From a virus, in the IMG/VR virus record IMGVR_UViG_3300020185_000118, positions 1 through 38,842 of that record: a DNA stretch of 38,842 bases; one strand, given 5' to 3'. The notes under the pieces are model-generated. The model was given only the letters and a program-made list of their open reading frames with translations, was not told where the DNA came from and did not search any database. Positions 27,383 through 34,630 of the stretch are shown here, in pieces. The translations under genes and the position numbers were made by a program. Within the stretch, counting starts at the first letter, position 1. Every line of letters begins with the position of its first letter.

Positions 27383-27655
27383 TTAACACTTACATCTCCA
27401 TCTGCGGAGAGCCTTATTAATTCTTGAGTTAGGATCTTTTTTTGTTTCTGTTCCTGTGCGACTACGTTTCATACCACACATTCTTGCACAGAAAGATTTA
27501 CGGCGAGATTTTTTTTTGCCTGTGGGATTTTTTTCTGTTACAGCTTTAGATAGAGTACTTCCAGGATTAGCCCTTCGGTACGAAGCGATGCCTGCGGAGT
27601 TAAGTCCGCCTGAGTCACTTTTGCCTTCTTTCCTTTGCCATGCGGGAGATGCCAT
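27383..27655 (-). CDS. Small basic Cys-containing phage protein, DUF6321-like, 90 aa
   Basis: The start MASPAWQRKEGKSDSGGLNS followed by GIASYRRANPG resembles the recalled DUF6321-type phage proteins (PAWQR.EGK...GGLN..G..SY). The C-terminal half (KSFCARMCGMKR, then DPNSRINKALRRWRCKC) matches another widespread ending in phage proteins: ArMcGM, a DPNSR turn, then ALRRW and two cysteines. It carries four Cys (two pairs) and a large excess of Arg/Lys. It begins two bases after the upstream ring protein. A role in the virion, possibly with DNA, is inferred; the Cys pairs could bind metal. Confidence 0.8.
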   Translation of the reverse strand: MASPAWQRKEGKSDSGGLNSAGIASYRRANPGSTLSKAVTEKNPTGKKKSRRKSFCARMCGMKRSRTGTETKKDPNSRINKALRRWRCKC

Positions 27656-27657
27656 GA

Positions 27658-28326
27658 TTACTGCGTATCTTGTTGTCTATCGTTTTCGTCGTCTACTAAG
27701 GTACTAATTAATAGTTTAAGTTCTCCATTAACTAGTCCTGAGGTTATTGCTGAAACCATATCAGCAGGTATAGGGAAAGTAGAGTTTGCATCATAGCAGT
27801 TTTCTTCACAGCTTTTTATTCCTGCAAGCTCTTCTGGATCTTCAAATACACCTCGTATATTTACTTGCTCCATTCCCTTAGGATTGTAGATATACATGTA
27901 GTCTTCTATCATGTATGCCTTTGCGTTATTTGCTGTGTATTTATCAGCAGATAGCCATTGAACCTCATATGGCTCGATTATAGGTATTCTGCCTAATCCT
28001 GTTATGTCTCCTACATGTGTGATCGCATCACTAAAGTTGAAACGGACAGTGCGTGGTATTTTAATTGTGGTTCTATAGACTGGACAAGCTGTTGTAAAGT
28101 CACAAGGGCACTTGCTAGCATCTACTTTAATAAGACTTACACACCCTAAGTCCTGTTCTAGGTGTCTTGTTATAAGTCCGTTACGCATAAAATCTCTGCG
28201 AATAAACATCGCACGGTAATGCTTAATGTTGAATTTAATCTGTCCAACAGATAGATTCTCATCATTATGGGACCTGCCAGCTCTTAGGAGATTTAGCAGG
28301 TTGTATGCAATTTCATTCAGTGTCAT
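27658..28326 (-). CDS. Ring/connector protein candidate, 222 aa
   Basis: Starts MTLNEIAYNLLNLLRAGRSH with DDENLSVGQIKFNIKHYRAM-like helices (my paraphrase of residues 20-45: basic and aromatic helix positions), then LIxHLEQDLGCV and a Cys-containing loop. Later it has GLGRIPIIEPYEVQWLSADK, YMIEDYMYIYNP and VNIRGVFEDPEE, a pattern I recall from a crAss-like ring protein family. The C-terminus (IPADMVSAITSGLVNGELKL) is helical and ends in an acidic tail. The ATG lies 14 bases inside the end of the 102-aa gene. Function is assigned by motif recall and neighbourhood. Confidence 0.75.
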   Translation of the reverse strand: MTLNEIAYNLLNLLRAGRSHNDENLSVGQIKFNIKHYRAMFIRRDFMRNGLITRHLEQDLGCVSLIKVDASKCPCDFTTACPVYRTTIKIPRTVRFNFSDAITHVGDITGLGRIPIIEPYEVQWLSADKYTANNAKAYMIEDYMYIYNPKGMEQVNIRGVFEDPEELAGIKSCEENCYDANSTFPIPADMVSAITSGLVNGELKLLISTLVDDENDRQQDTQ

Positions 28327-28621
28327 CGAACTTACTCTTTATTACTAATAGCTCTGAGCACTTTTCGTACTCTTCGCCCTCTTCAAAATATGCTATTACG
28401 TCATCTATAATTAGCTCTACAGTTTCTGGCGCCTTGGGATCAAACGGAAGAAACACAATCCTACCTGATTCTGTTTCTTGTAGTAAAAACTCTTCTACAT
28501 GAACTTTCCCAGTTAAAATTTGATATGCGTTTTCGTAGGCCTCTCCAAGGATTTCAATCTCTTCGTTGATGTCCACGTCATCATCGTCGTACTCTTCGTC
28601 ATATGGTAGATCATTAAACAT
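28313..28621 (-). CDS. Small acidic protein of unknown function, 102 aa
   Basis: The chosen ATG at 28621 (MFNDLPYDEEYDDDDVDINE) overlaps the last codons and stop of the phosphoesterase gene (ATGTTTAA). A reading to 28825 would place 68 codons inside that gene and is unlikely. The protein has an acidic run in residues 8-23, then a helical E/D-rich body with a beta-like VEEFLLQETESGRIVFLPFD. No family is recognised. A purine-rich GGAAGGA lies about 13 bases upstream. Position between the phosphoesterase and a ring protein says little about its job. Confidence 0.7.
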   Translation of the reverse strand: MFNDLPYDEEYDDDDVDINEEIEILGEAYENAYQILTGKVHVEEFLLQETESGRIVFLPFDPKAPETVELIIDDVIAYFEEGEEYEKCSELLVIKSKFDDTE

Positions 28622-29762
28622 TGTATTGATTATATCCTTCCATTCCCCGCGCCTTACTCCATATATATGCCTGCCCTGTTCGCTTGGACTCATATCCCAT
28701 TTGCTTGTGCCAAGAATCGTTAGGACAAATAGAAGGAATGAAACGGACTTTGATTCCTCTGTACTCATTGACTTGTTCTTTATGAAAATGTCCACAGTGT
28801 GCTTCCCTATGAGAAGTGGCTGCAAACATTTCTGGTTGTTCTGTTGCCATGATTAAAGGAATGTTTTGGGCCTTCTCTTTATCGCCATGTGTAAACATGA
28901 GCATATTCGTTCCGTACCTGTAGTACTTTCTAGGCTCGTTGTTATTGTCTACTGTTACTGCATCGTCATTGCGGTACCATCCATCTATTACATCTCCTAC
29001 GTAATACATTCGTTCGTAGTCGTGATTTCCAGAAATGACTATGACGTCTACAGGTGCTATTGTTTTTAGATAGTCTATAGTGTAGACCATCAGTTTCCAA
29101 TATCCTCGAAAACTTTTCTTCCAATCCATGTAGTCCTGCTGCGGAGTTCCTTTAGTAGTTGTCTGCCGCATACCTTCTGAGTTAAGTCCGTCGTTACCTA
29201 TGGGTAGGATGAATCGTTCTATATCTAGTCCGGATGCTTTCGCTACTAAGTTTTGCACAACTCGTATATATTCTTTCTCTTGAAAGTCATACGGTAATGG
29301 CATATCTACTAGCTTCCCGTAATGTATGTCTGGGAGAGATATCTCATATGCAATAGGATCATCAAGTTCTTTGTACTCTTTGTCAGGATATATAGGAGCA
29401 TAGTCTTGTGCAAACTCTTGCACCTCTTTTCGTATACTGTCTATATCAGGTCCATCAGCAGTTACGATAGAGTATCGTAGATCTCCTGTAGATGTTTGCC
29501 AGAACTTTACGCTCGATACAGATGCCTCGCTTATACCATGAGTTTTAAGAAACTTCTGTAAGCTAGACGTATTTACAACATCCTCTCTGTCTAGTTTATT
29601 ACCAGACACATTTTCATTTTTAAGCTCTCGCTTAACAGCCCCTAATACTTCTGTAGCCTCTTCGATAGAACAATCTAATCTATGAGCTAAAGCCCAGGCA
29701 CCTTTTTTAAGGTACCCAGGCTTAGCTAGTAGAAATTGTCTTATGTACTCTTTTGACCTCAT
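28614..29762 (-). CDS. Calcineurin-like metallophosphoesterase, 382 aa
   Basis: The five metallophosphoesterase blocks are present in order: LPDIHYG (D145, H147), IGND (N190-D191), SGNHDYE (N246, H247), MFTHGDK (H292) and CGHFHKE (H325, H327). They would hold a two-metal centre that cleaves phosphodiester or phosphomonoester bonds. Residues about 20-50 (KGAWALAHRLDCSIEEATEV) look like a helix-turn-helix or small helical DNA-binding segment, and residues 60-110 link it to the catalytic part. The substrate cannot be read; DNA-repair-exonuclease-like action is one option. The ATG overlaps the upstream stop by four bases (ATGA). It is placed inside the virion cluster, so it may be packaged or may act late. 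Confidence 0.9.
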   Translation of the reverse strand: MRSKEYIRQFLLAKPGYLKKGAWALAHRLDCSIEEATEVLGAVKRELKNENVSGNKLDREDVVNTSSLQKFLKTHGISEASVSSVKFWQTSTGDLRYSIVTADGPDIDSIRKEVQEFAQDYAPIYPDKEYKELDDPIAYEISLPDIHYGKLVDMPLPYDFQEKEYIRVVQNLVAKASGLDIERFILPIGNDGLNSEGMRQTTTKGTPQQDYMDWKKSFRGYWKLMVYTIDYLKTIAPVDVIVISGNHDYERMYYVGDVIDGWYRNDDAVTVDNNNEPRKYYRYGTNMLMFTHGDKEKAQNIPLIMATEQPEMFAATSHREAHCGHFHKEQVNEYRGIKVRFIPSICPNDSWHKQMGYESKRTGQAYIWSKARGMEGYNQYNV

Positions 29763-30166
29763 CCTATTATGGGTAAAATTGGAACAACTTGTTCAGGAGT
29801 TACGTCCTCTGGTAGTTGTTCTTCTTTAATTGTTTGCAAACTTATTTCTATTGTTTGCTGCATAGTTTCTTCAAGCGCTGCAAGCTGAGACTTTCTCTCA
29901 CTGATGAGATCCGAGTGCTCTTCTTCAAGCTTTTTGATTCCTTCTTCGTCTTCGGCTTCTGCTAGCTTATGGGCTTTCCCAGAAACTTCAATAAATTCTG
30001 CAGAAGGCTTAGCAATTTCTTCGTACTTCTTTAGAAGCTGCTCTAGCTCTTTAACATTCCGGGCTACGATTATAGAGAATCGTGCTCCTTTGTGTTGTTT
30101 TACTGCTTCAAGTCCCTTGTACAACTCGATGGCATCTGCCACCTTCATTTCAATTTGATGATACAT
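29759..30166 (-). CDS. Small coiled-coil protein, DUF1617-like, 135 aa
   Basis: Starts MYHQIEMKVADAIELYKGLE; ATG at 30148 is an alternative start. It is almost entirely charged helix (KELEQLLKKYEEIAK, ERKSQLAALEETMQQTIEIS) and ends VTPEQVVPILPIIG. It has the layout of DUF1617-type small phage proteins: an N-terminal helix, an IARN-like turn (VARN, 34-37), an acidic Lys/Glu-rich middle, and a hydrophobic C-terminal end. It also resembles the 127-aa protein at 18265-18648 in size and architecture. It follows the 339-aa fibre gene after 25 bases. Role unknown; assembly factor or structural linker are possibilities. Confidence 0.75.
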   Translation of the reverse strand: MYHQIEMKVADAIELYKGLEAVKQHKGARFSIIVARNVKELEQLLKKYEEIAKPSAEFIEVSGKAHKLAEAEDEEGIKKLEEEHSDLISERKSQLAALEETMQQTIEISLQTIKEEQLPEDVTPEQVVPILPIIG

Positions 30167-30191
30167 CTGTTTTGGTTGGTTGGTTTGCGTA

Positions 30192-31211
30192 TTAATTTAT
30201 AACTACTACGTGTAGTCTTCTCGTGCTCGAAGGTCGCTCAGCGCCGTCGTTTATTAGTGTTACTTCTATCTGTCCCGAAGATACGGAAACTAAATTAGTA
30301 TAAATACCTCCCTCGAGGTTAGTACCTCCTACGTCAGGAGTAAGTAGAGTTACCATTACGACTGAGTCGGCAGTAACAAAGGAGTTATTAATGGCAAAAG
30401 TTTTTGAGGTCATTGTTCCAATTGTATCCGCATACAAAGTAATAACTCCTGCAGCAGCATTCATTGTTACAGCAGTAGTGAGGCTGGTCTGTTGTGTCAC
30501 AGCCCCTACCGTAGAGGTCTTAAACTTTCCTACTGTAACGTCTCCTGCAGTAACGTCTCCTAGAGTTACGTTTCCGAGAGTTACGTTATCATTTGCTTCT
30601 ACAAAATTACCTTTTGTAAATCCAACAGTTACTGTATTTGCAGAGTTGTCTTGAGCGATTGCAATGTTAGTTCCTGCAGTAAGAGTTTTCATCTCAGGTC
30701 CTGAGGTTGTTCCTACTGCTATTTCTAAGTTTGCATCAAGTACAGCATAACTTAAACTTGCGCCTCCTATTAACAATCCTTTGTTTGTAAATGACGCAAC
30801 ACCTGTTCCCCCATTTGCTATGGGTAATTGTCCTGTTACATTAGTTGCAAGGTTTACACTCGAAAGAAATGCAGAACTAGCGTTACTGCAGGTGCTTAGA
30901 TCAAAAGCTCCAATTCCTGTGAGACTGCTAATGTTTATATCACCAGGAGTAACAGCTAATGTTAGGTCATTAGTATTTTGAGTTACAGTTACACCTGTAC
31001 CCCCTACAATATCTCTTTGAGAAAGTGTTCCAAGAGCAAATGTTTTTACAACTCCTGCACCACCACTACCTAAAGTTGTAATAGTTTTTATTGCAGCAGA
31101 CAAGGCTGCAAACTTTGTGGTGGTAGACCCATCGGCCATTACAAAAAAGTGTGAGCTCGTTGTACTTGCTACTGCTGTAGCGCTAAGATCATTTATCTTT
31201 ACGTTAGCCAT
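30192..31211 (-). CDS. Fibre-like virion protein, 339 aa
   Basis: Starts MANVKINDLSATAVASTTSS followed by HFFVMADGSTTTKFA, a recalled N-terminal fibre/attachment pattern. LPIANGGTGVAS (around residue 130) is a common fibre motif. Residues near 209-226 are pentapeptide-like (NVTLGNVTLGDVTAGDVTVG). The C-terminal 120 residues are beta-rich (TFAINNSFVTADSVVMVTLL). It is much shorter than the fibres of the later block, so it may be a head fibre or a short tail spike; the sequence does not decide. It starts four bases after the 143-aa gene. Confidence 0.75.
   Translation of the reverse strand: MANVKINDLSATAVASTTSSHFFVMADGSTTTKFAALSAAIKTITTLGSGGAGVVKTFALGTLSQRDIVGGTGVTVTQNTNDLTLAVTPGDINISSLTGIGAFDLSTCSNASSAFLSSVNLATNVTGQLPIANGGTGVASFTNKGLLIGGASLSYAVLDANLEIAVGTTSGPEMKTLTAGTNIAIAQDNSANTVTVGFTKGNFVEANDNVTLGNVTLGDVTAGDVTVGKFKTSTVGAVTQQTSLTTAVTMNAAAGVITLYADTIGTMTSKTFAINNSFVTADSVVMVTLLTPDVGGTNLEGGIYTNLVSVSSGQIEVTLINDGAERPSSTRRLHVVVIN
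30535..30585 (-). repeat. 15-base tandem repeat, about 3.4 copies, in the 339-aa gene
   Basis: Units on the plus strand are gtaacgtctcctgca, gtaacgtctcctaga and gttacgtttccgaga, followed by gttacg. They encode a GDVTx/GNVTx pentapeptide series, likely regular beta turns along the fibre shaft. Confidence 0.8.
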
Positions 31212-31215
31212 TTTA

Positions 31216-31647
31216 TTAAGTTATTAGGTTGTCCGAGCCTTGTGTTATTAAAGGACTCCCTGATTGAGTTGTGATAAAAGTTATAATAGGTGTAGGGGAG
31301 CTGGAAGCTCCATCATTTCCTACAGTAACCGTAGCTCCAATTGTTAAGCAGTCTCTGCACTCTCTTTGTACGTAATCTAAAAATACGTTTATAAGCTTCC
31401 AACCAGGTCGAGCTGAATTGGTTACCTGCAGACAGTCTAGATCTTTTTTATCTTCTGCGTTTACTTGATAGTCCTGTAACAGGTATGCTATCAAAGTTAG
31501 TTTGACATTCTCACCAGTGTCACACTGTATTCCTCCTATCATCTTTGAATAGAGGGCGTGATGCTTTTTGCTGATACACGTACGCAATGCTGCGAGTCTA
31601 TCAACTATGACCTGGTTGTTGTCGTATGATTGTACTGTAGTAGCCAT
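31216..31647 (-). CDS. Small Cys-containing phage protein, 143 aa
   Basis: The ATG at 31647 (MATTVQSYDNNQVIVDRLAA) forms a TAATG junction with the upstream gene and is preferred over an ATG 18 bases earlier. It has six cysteines spread through a helical body (LRTCISKKHHALYSKMIGGI, QCDTGENVKLTLIAYLLQDY, YVQRECRDCLTIG) and a Ser/Thr-rich C-terminal tail. The pairing with the next upstream Cys-rich gene recalls small Cys-containing proteins that I have seen together in Bacteroidota-phage virion clusters. Function unknown; Cys may form disulfides or bind metal. Confidence 0.7.
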   Translation of the reverse strand: MATTVQSYDNNQVIVDRLAALRTCISKKHHALYSKMIGGIQCDTGENVKLTLIAYLLQDYQVNAEDKKDLDCLQVTNSARPGWKLINVFLDYVQRECRDCLTIGATVTVGNDGASSSPTPIITFITTQSGSPLITQGSDNLIT

Positions 31648-32231
31648 TAGCATCCACATGCGCAAACCTCTACACAGAGAGTATTTGCTTTGTTGTACAT
31701 ACTTACAGCGTGGTCGTAGTTGCTTTCTTGTTCAGCAGCAAACGTTGCACCCTGTAACATTAAAAATACTTTTTCTGCTCTAAGCAGATCTTCTTTACAC
31801 TTGTCACATTTGCAATGACATTCTATTGCTGCGTCAACAAGCTTTGCTATGCAGCAGTCTATTTGACACGATGCTACTGTATACAATGTCTGCATAAGAG
31901 TAGTATCTGTTGCATTTTCATTGTTTACTCCGTCTGCATCTATATCGTAGTTGAGAGTAGTAGCATCATGCAGCTCTACTGATATGACTCCTACAAATGC
32001 TGTAGTTGAGGTTGTTGTAAATGCTAATACTCCCCCACTCTCAGTCCAATCACTGGCGGTTAAGTACAGTTGTACTGTCTTACTCTGATCGTAGATGTAA
32101 ATCTTTTCGATTGTAGTTATGTCAGCGATGGCATTCCCGAACATATCAAGATGTCCGTTCGCTATTCTCCCGCTAATCGTTTTACAATTAGTAGAGGTAT
32201 TTAAGAATCTTACGTCTGCAGCAGATGCCAT
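31647..32231 (-). CDS. Cys-rich virion-associated protein candidate, 194 aa
   Basis: It starts MASAADVRFLNTSTNCKTIS, 18 bases after a U-tract. Residues 1-110 are beta-rich (IYIYDQSKTVQLYLTASDW, GVISVELHDATTLNYDID). The C-terminal 80 residues hold 11 of the 12 cysteines, including SCQIDCC, ECHCKCDKC and the ending CVEVCACGC, separated by a helical segment (RAEKVFLMLQGATFAAEQES). This looks like a helical hairpin braced by metal or disulfides. No known finger spacing is met exactly. As the first gene after a terminator-like hairpin, its expression may be set separately from the capsid genes. Confidence 0.75.
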   Translation of the reverse strand: MASAADVRFLNTSTNCKTISGRIANGHLDMFGNAIADITTIEKIYIYDQSKTVQLYLTASDWTESGGVLAFTTTSTTAFVGVISVELHDATTLNYDIDADGVNNENATDTTLMQTLYTVASCQIDCCIAKLVDAAIECHCKCDKCKEDLLRAEKVFLMLQGATFAAEQESNYDHAVSMYNKANTLCVEVCACGC

Positions 32232-32249
32232 GTTATTCTGTTTTCAATT

Positions 32250-32303
32250 AAAAAAGCCTGTAACTCACAAAACCTCGCACTGCGCAAAGTTTAGGTTACA
32301 GGC
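32250..32303 (-). terminator. Strong intrinsic-terminator-like hairpin with U tract
   Basis: On the minus strand, GCCTGTAAC (32303-32295) pairs with GTTACAGGC (32264-32256). An inner 9-pair helix (AAACTTTGC with GCGAGGTTT, two G-U pairs) closes on a GCAGT loop. Six T follow at 32255-32250. The next ATG is only 18 bases beyond, so there is no room for a separate promoter between them: downstream genes need read-through or the promoter candidate at 32309-32340. Confidence 0.85.
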
Positions 32304-32308
32304 AGCTG

Positions 32309-32340
32309 CAAAGTTATAAGTGATAAGGGGGAGAGCTCAA
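32309..32340 (-). promoter_or_regulatory. Flavobacterium-type promoter candidate
   Basis: On the minus strand, TTG (32340-32338), 21 bases, then TAACTTTG (32316-32309) fit the Bacteroidota consensus TTG-N17-23-TAnnTTTG. A start a few bases downstream would fall at the first base of the terminator-like hairpin, so the transcript would begin with that hairpin. The -33 element lies in the loop of another hairpin. Chance matches of this short consensus occur, so confidence is limited. Confidence 0.4.
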
Positions 32341-32351
32341 TTGCCCTCCCC
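32328..32351 (-). promoter_or_regulatory. GC-rich hairpin after the 366-aa gene, no U tract
   Basis: GGGGAG (32328-32333) pairs with CTCCCC (32346-32351) around a 12-base loop, 16 bases past the stop at 32368. CTTATCACTT rather than a U run follows on the minus strand, so an mRNA-stabilising or processing hairpin is more likely than an intrinsic terminator. Confidence 0.5.
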
Positions 32352-32367
32352 ATTACCATAATAGATA

Positions 32368-33468
32368 TTACCAAACGTACTTGGCAGACTCCAATACATT
32401 AGTATCATTTGTGATACCAAATGGAACAGTGATGTTCTGACTAGCTGTATCTGCCGCAATTTTAGTATCAGCACCAATATAAAGAACCACCTGGTTCAAC
32501 TCTCCTGCAGGTGCAATACCTGTAGAGCTTGGCCAGTTGTGTGCGTACTCAATAGTGATCTTGTGATACTCATTTGCTGCTTTAGCAAGTGTAGCAATTG
32601 TTTGTGGAAGGTACATTCTGTTGAAGTTACCTACACGGCTTTGGCAACGAACTTCTTCTCCAGCGACCTGCCAAGCATTACCGGTACCAAGTACCTGTCC
32701 TGTCATTCCTATAACAACTTTGTTAGCAGCAGTAGAAGCAACAGAAACAGAAGCACCTGCATTGTCTATAACAACAACATCAAAAGTAAATCCAACATGC
32801 TTAGACTGAAGATCCAAAGAAGTACCAGTACCAGTGTCAGTAGCAGTAACGAGCTTGCTCAATAAAGCGTGACCGTCAATAGCAATCTTACCTGCAGAAC
32901 AGAAAGTAGCAGTGTCGGTACAGTTAAACTCAACACTAATAGCCTTGTGATTGGTGGTGTTGAATGCTCCCAATGGGAACGGCTCAGTTCCAGACAAGAT
33001 AGATAAGTTGCTTCCAATCTGGTCGTAAAAGCTAAGCTGGTCAGTAGGCGTAGTGCGAACAATAACCTTCAAGGTTACGCTATTAACATTAGCAGCAGTG
33101 AAAGTACCATTTGGAGTAACAACCGCTTTGTGTCCTGCAGTTGCTTGGTACACATCAACGCTAAGACGCTTAATAGCGCTTGTAGCAATTACAGGTGTTG
33201 CGATAGCATTACCTGTTCCGCCCTGTACAATCTGCAATTCTTTTCGTAACCACGCAGGGTTAGCAAGTGTTACAGCAGCTGATGCGGCAGGATCACTACC
33301 ATCAGTGTCAGTATCCAGTGGTGAAAGTGTCTTCTGAAACAAAGCGGCAACAGAGAATGCTCCGTCTGCCCATAGTCCAACTTCTCCTGCTCCTCCTGAG
33401 TTAAAGTTGCCTGTGGCTGTTAATATTGCTCCGTTTTGTACGAAGACTTGTGATAAATTGGTTCCCAT
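32368..33468 (-). CDS. Abundant virion protein, candidate auxiliary capsid/decoration protein, 366 aa
   Basis: Starts MGTNLSQVFVQNGAILTATG with NFNSGGAGEVGLWADGAFSV. It is beta-rich throughout, low in charge, with LRKELQIVQGGTGNAIATPV and a C-terminal VPFGITNDTNVLESAKYVW. Codon choice resembles that of the capsid gene (many GCA, ACC, GTA), an impression of high expression. It sits in the head cluster after a connector gene and before hairpins, as expected for an abundant protein made apart from its neighbours. An auxiliary/decoration protein is my best guess; a head-fibre base or tail-tube-like protein are alternatives. The leader holds an AAACTAAC motif directly before the ATG. Confidence 0.75.
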   Translation of the reverse strand: MGTNLSQVFVQNGAILTATGNFNSGGAGEVGLWADGAFSVAALFQKTLSPLDTDTDGSDPAASAAVTLANPAWLRKELQIVQGGTGNAIATPVIATSAIKRLSVDVYQATAGHKAVVTPNGTFTAANVNSVTLKVIVRTTPTDQLSFYDQIGSNLSILSGTEPFPLGAFNTTNHKAISVEFNCTDTATFCSAGKIAIDGHALLSKLVTATDTGTGTSLDLQSKHVGFTFDVVVIDNAGASVSVASTAANKVVIGMTGQVLGTGNAWQVAGEEVRCQSRVGNFNRMYLPQTIATLAKAANEYHKITIEYAHNWPSSTGIAPAGELNQVVLYIGADTKIAADTASQNITVPFGITNDTNVLESAKYVW

Positions 33469-33499
33469 GTTAGTTTTATTTAGGGATTAAACGTCAAAT

Positions 33500-34630
33500 T
33501 TATTCACTCTCTAGGACTTCCCTAGATTGTGAGTTATACCTCGGGTCAGATATGGCCTCTAGTATGCTTTGAACTGTCATCTCCACGATCTCCTCGTGAG
33601 TGTGGGGAGACAGCTCACAACCTACGTTTAGGATAGAATCCATCTGCCTAGGTTGTCGTATGTATTTAATATTGACAAATGTAGTGAAAAAAGTATCGTC
33701 ACTATGTACGTCAATAAAGTTTTCTTGAATAGTGTATTTAATCTTGTCGTAACTAGTCGTATTAAACGGATCATCAAGTAACGCATAAAGATCATCATGC
33801 TGCACATAGCTCATTTTTTCCTTTTGTCTTGTGCCTGCGTCCTTGTACGTTCGATACGTTACAGTTACAGTAGCAGGTTGAACAGACGTTGCTTCTTCTT
33901 CCTCTCCTGCATCTAATGGATTAGTCCATATAGCCTTAATGGGTAGATCAGCAATTGCACCCGACAACAGGAGCACGAGAGTATTAGAATCACTCGTAGG
34001 AGTTAACTCTGAAGCAGCCCATTCTTCTATGTCGTATGCAGGATCTGTTGTTAATGATTCTGCCCCAAAAGCAGGATCAGACATAGCGGGTGCAATATCT
34101 GCTATCAAACTTTGATCATAGTTCTGCTTATTAAGTAAGTATGGTAAGTCCATACCTGCAGCATTAGAAATCAAAGGAGTTCCACCAGCAGTAATACTTG
34201 TGAGTATCCATCCTGGATTAGTCGTAGGTGTTAGCGGTACGCTGACCGGCTTATATGAAAGCACTGCATTTTCAAATACAATCGGGATATGACAATCGTA
34301 AAAAGTATCTCCTACAGCGTTTACTAAGAACATGTAGTCATTAGGTAAAGGCGCTCGGTCTACGTTAAATCCCGTTATAGTTGTGCCTCCGTAAAAGCAT
34401 TTTACTCGAGAGTCTACTACTAGAGCTCTTAAGTCATCTATACGCTTTTGAGATTGCTCAAAGCCATCACGGTATTTATTACCCATAGGAGAGTAACGTT
34501 GCTTAATAAACGAATCCATCGCACTATTAAGCTCGTGATCAATCTCTTGTGGTAAGAGATTGTCAACCTGGAAAGATGCAATTTTTTGCACCCCCAGGTT
34601 GACAGCAATATGCATCTCTTCTATAGTCAT
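33500..34630 (-). CDS. Ring/head-tail connector protein candidate, 376 aa
   Basis: Starts MTIEEMHIAVNLGVQKIASF with LLPQEIDHELNSAMDSFIKQ (25-44), then APLPNDYMFLVNAVG, and ends with YIRQPRQMDSILNVGCELSP followed by HTHEEIVEMTVQSILEAISD and PRY. The EIDxxLNxA block plus the terminal CELxxHTHEEIV...SDPRY block is a pairing I recall from a crAss-like ring protein family and from marine phage relatives. The middle carries a beta-rich insertion. It overlaps the upstream 268-aa gene by four bases (ATGA). It likely forms one ring between portal and tail. Confidence 0.8.
   Translation of the reverse strand: MTIEEMHIAVNLGVQKIASFQVDNLLPQEIDHELNSAMDSFIKQRYSPMGNKYRDGFEQSQKRIDDLRALVVDSRVKCFYGGTTITGFNVDRAPLPNDYMFLVNAVGDTFYDCHIPIVFENAVLSYKPVSVPLTPTTNPGWILTSITAGGTPLISNAAGMDLPYLLNKQNYDQSLIADIAPAMSDPAFGAESLTTDPAYDIEEWAASELTPTSDSNTLVLLLSGAIADLPIKAIWTNPLDAGEEEEATSVQPATVTVTYRTYKDAGTRQKEKMSYVQHDDLYALLDDPFNTTSYDKIKYTIQENFIDVHSDDTFFTTFVNIKYIRQPRQMDSILNVGCELSPHTHEEIVEMTVQSILEAISDPRYNSQSREVLESE

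Noticed and set aside
28622-28825. Longer start for the 102-aa acidic protein
   Set aside because: It would overlap 68 codons of the phosphoesterase, whose GHFH block lies there; the ATG at 28621 overlaps only the stop region.
33484-33491. TAAATTTG before the 366-aa gene as a promoter
   Set aside because: No TTG at the required distance upstream, and the 31-base gap is adequately explained as an A-rich translation leader.
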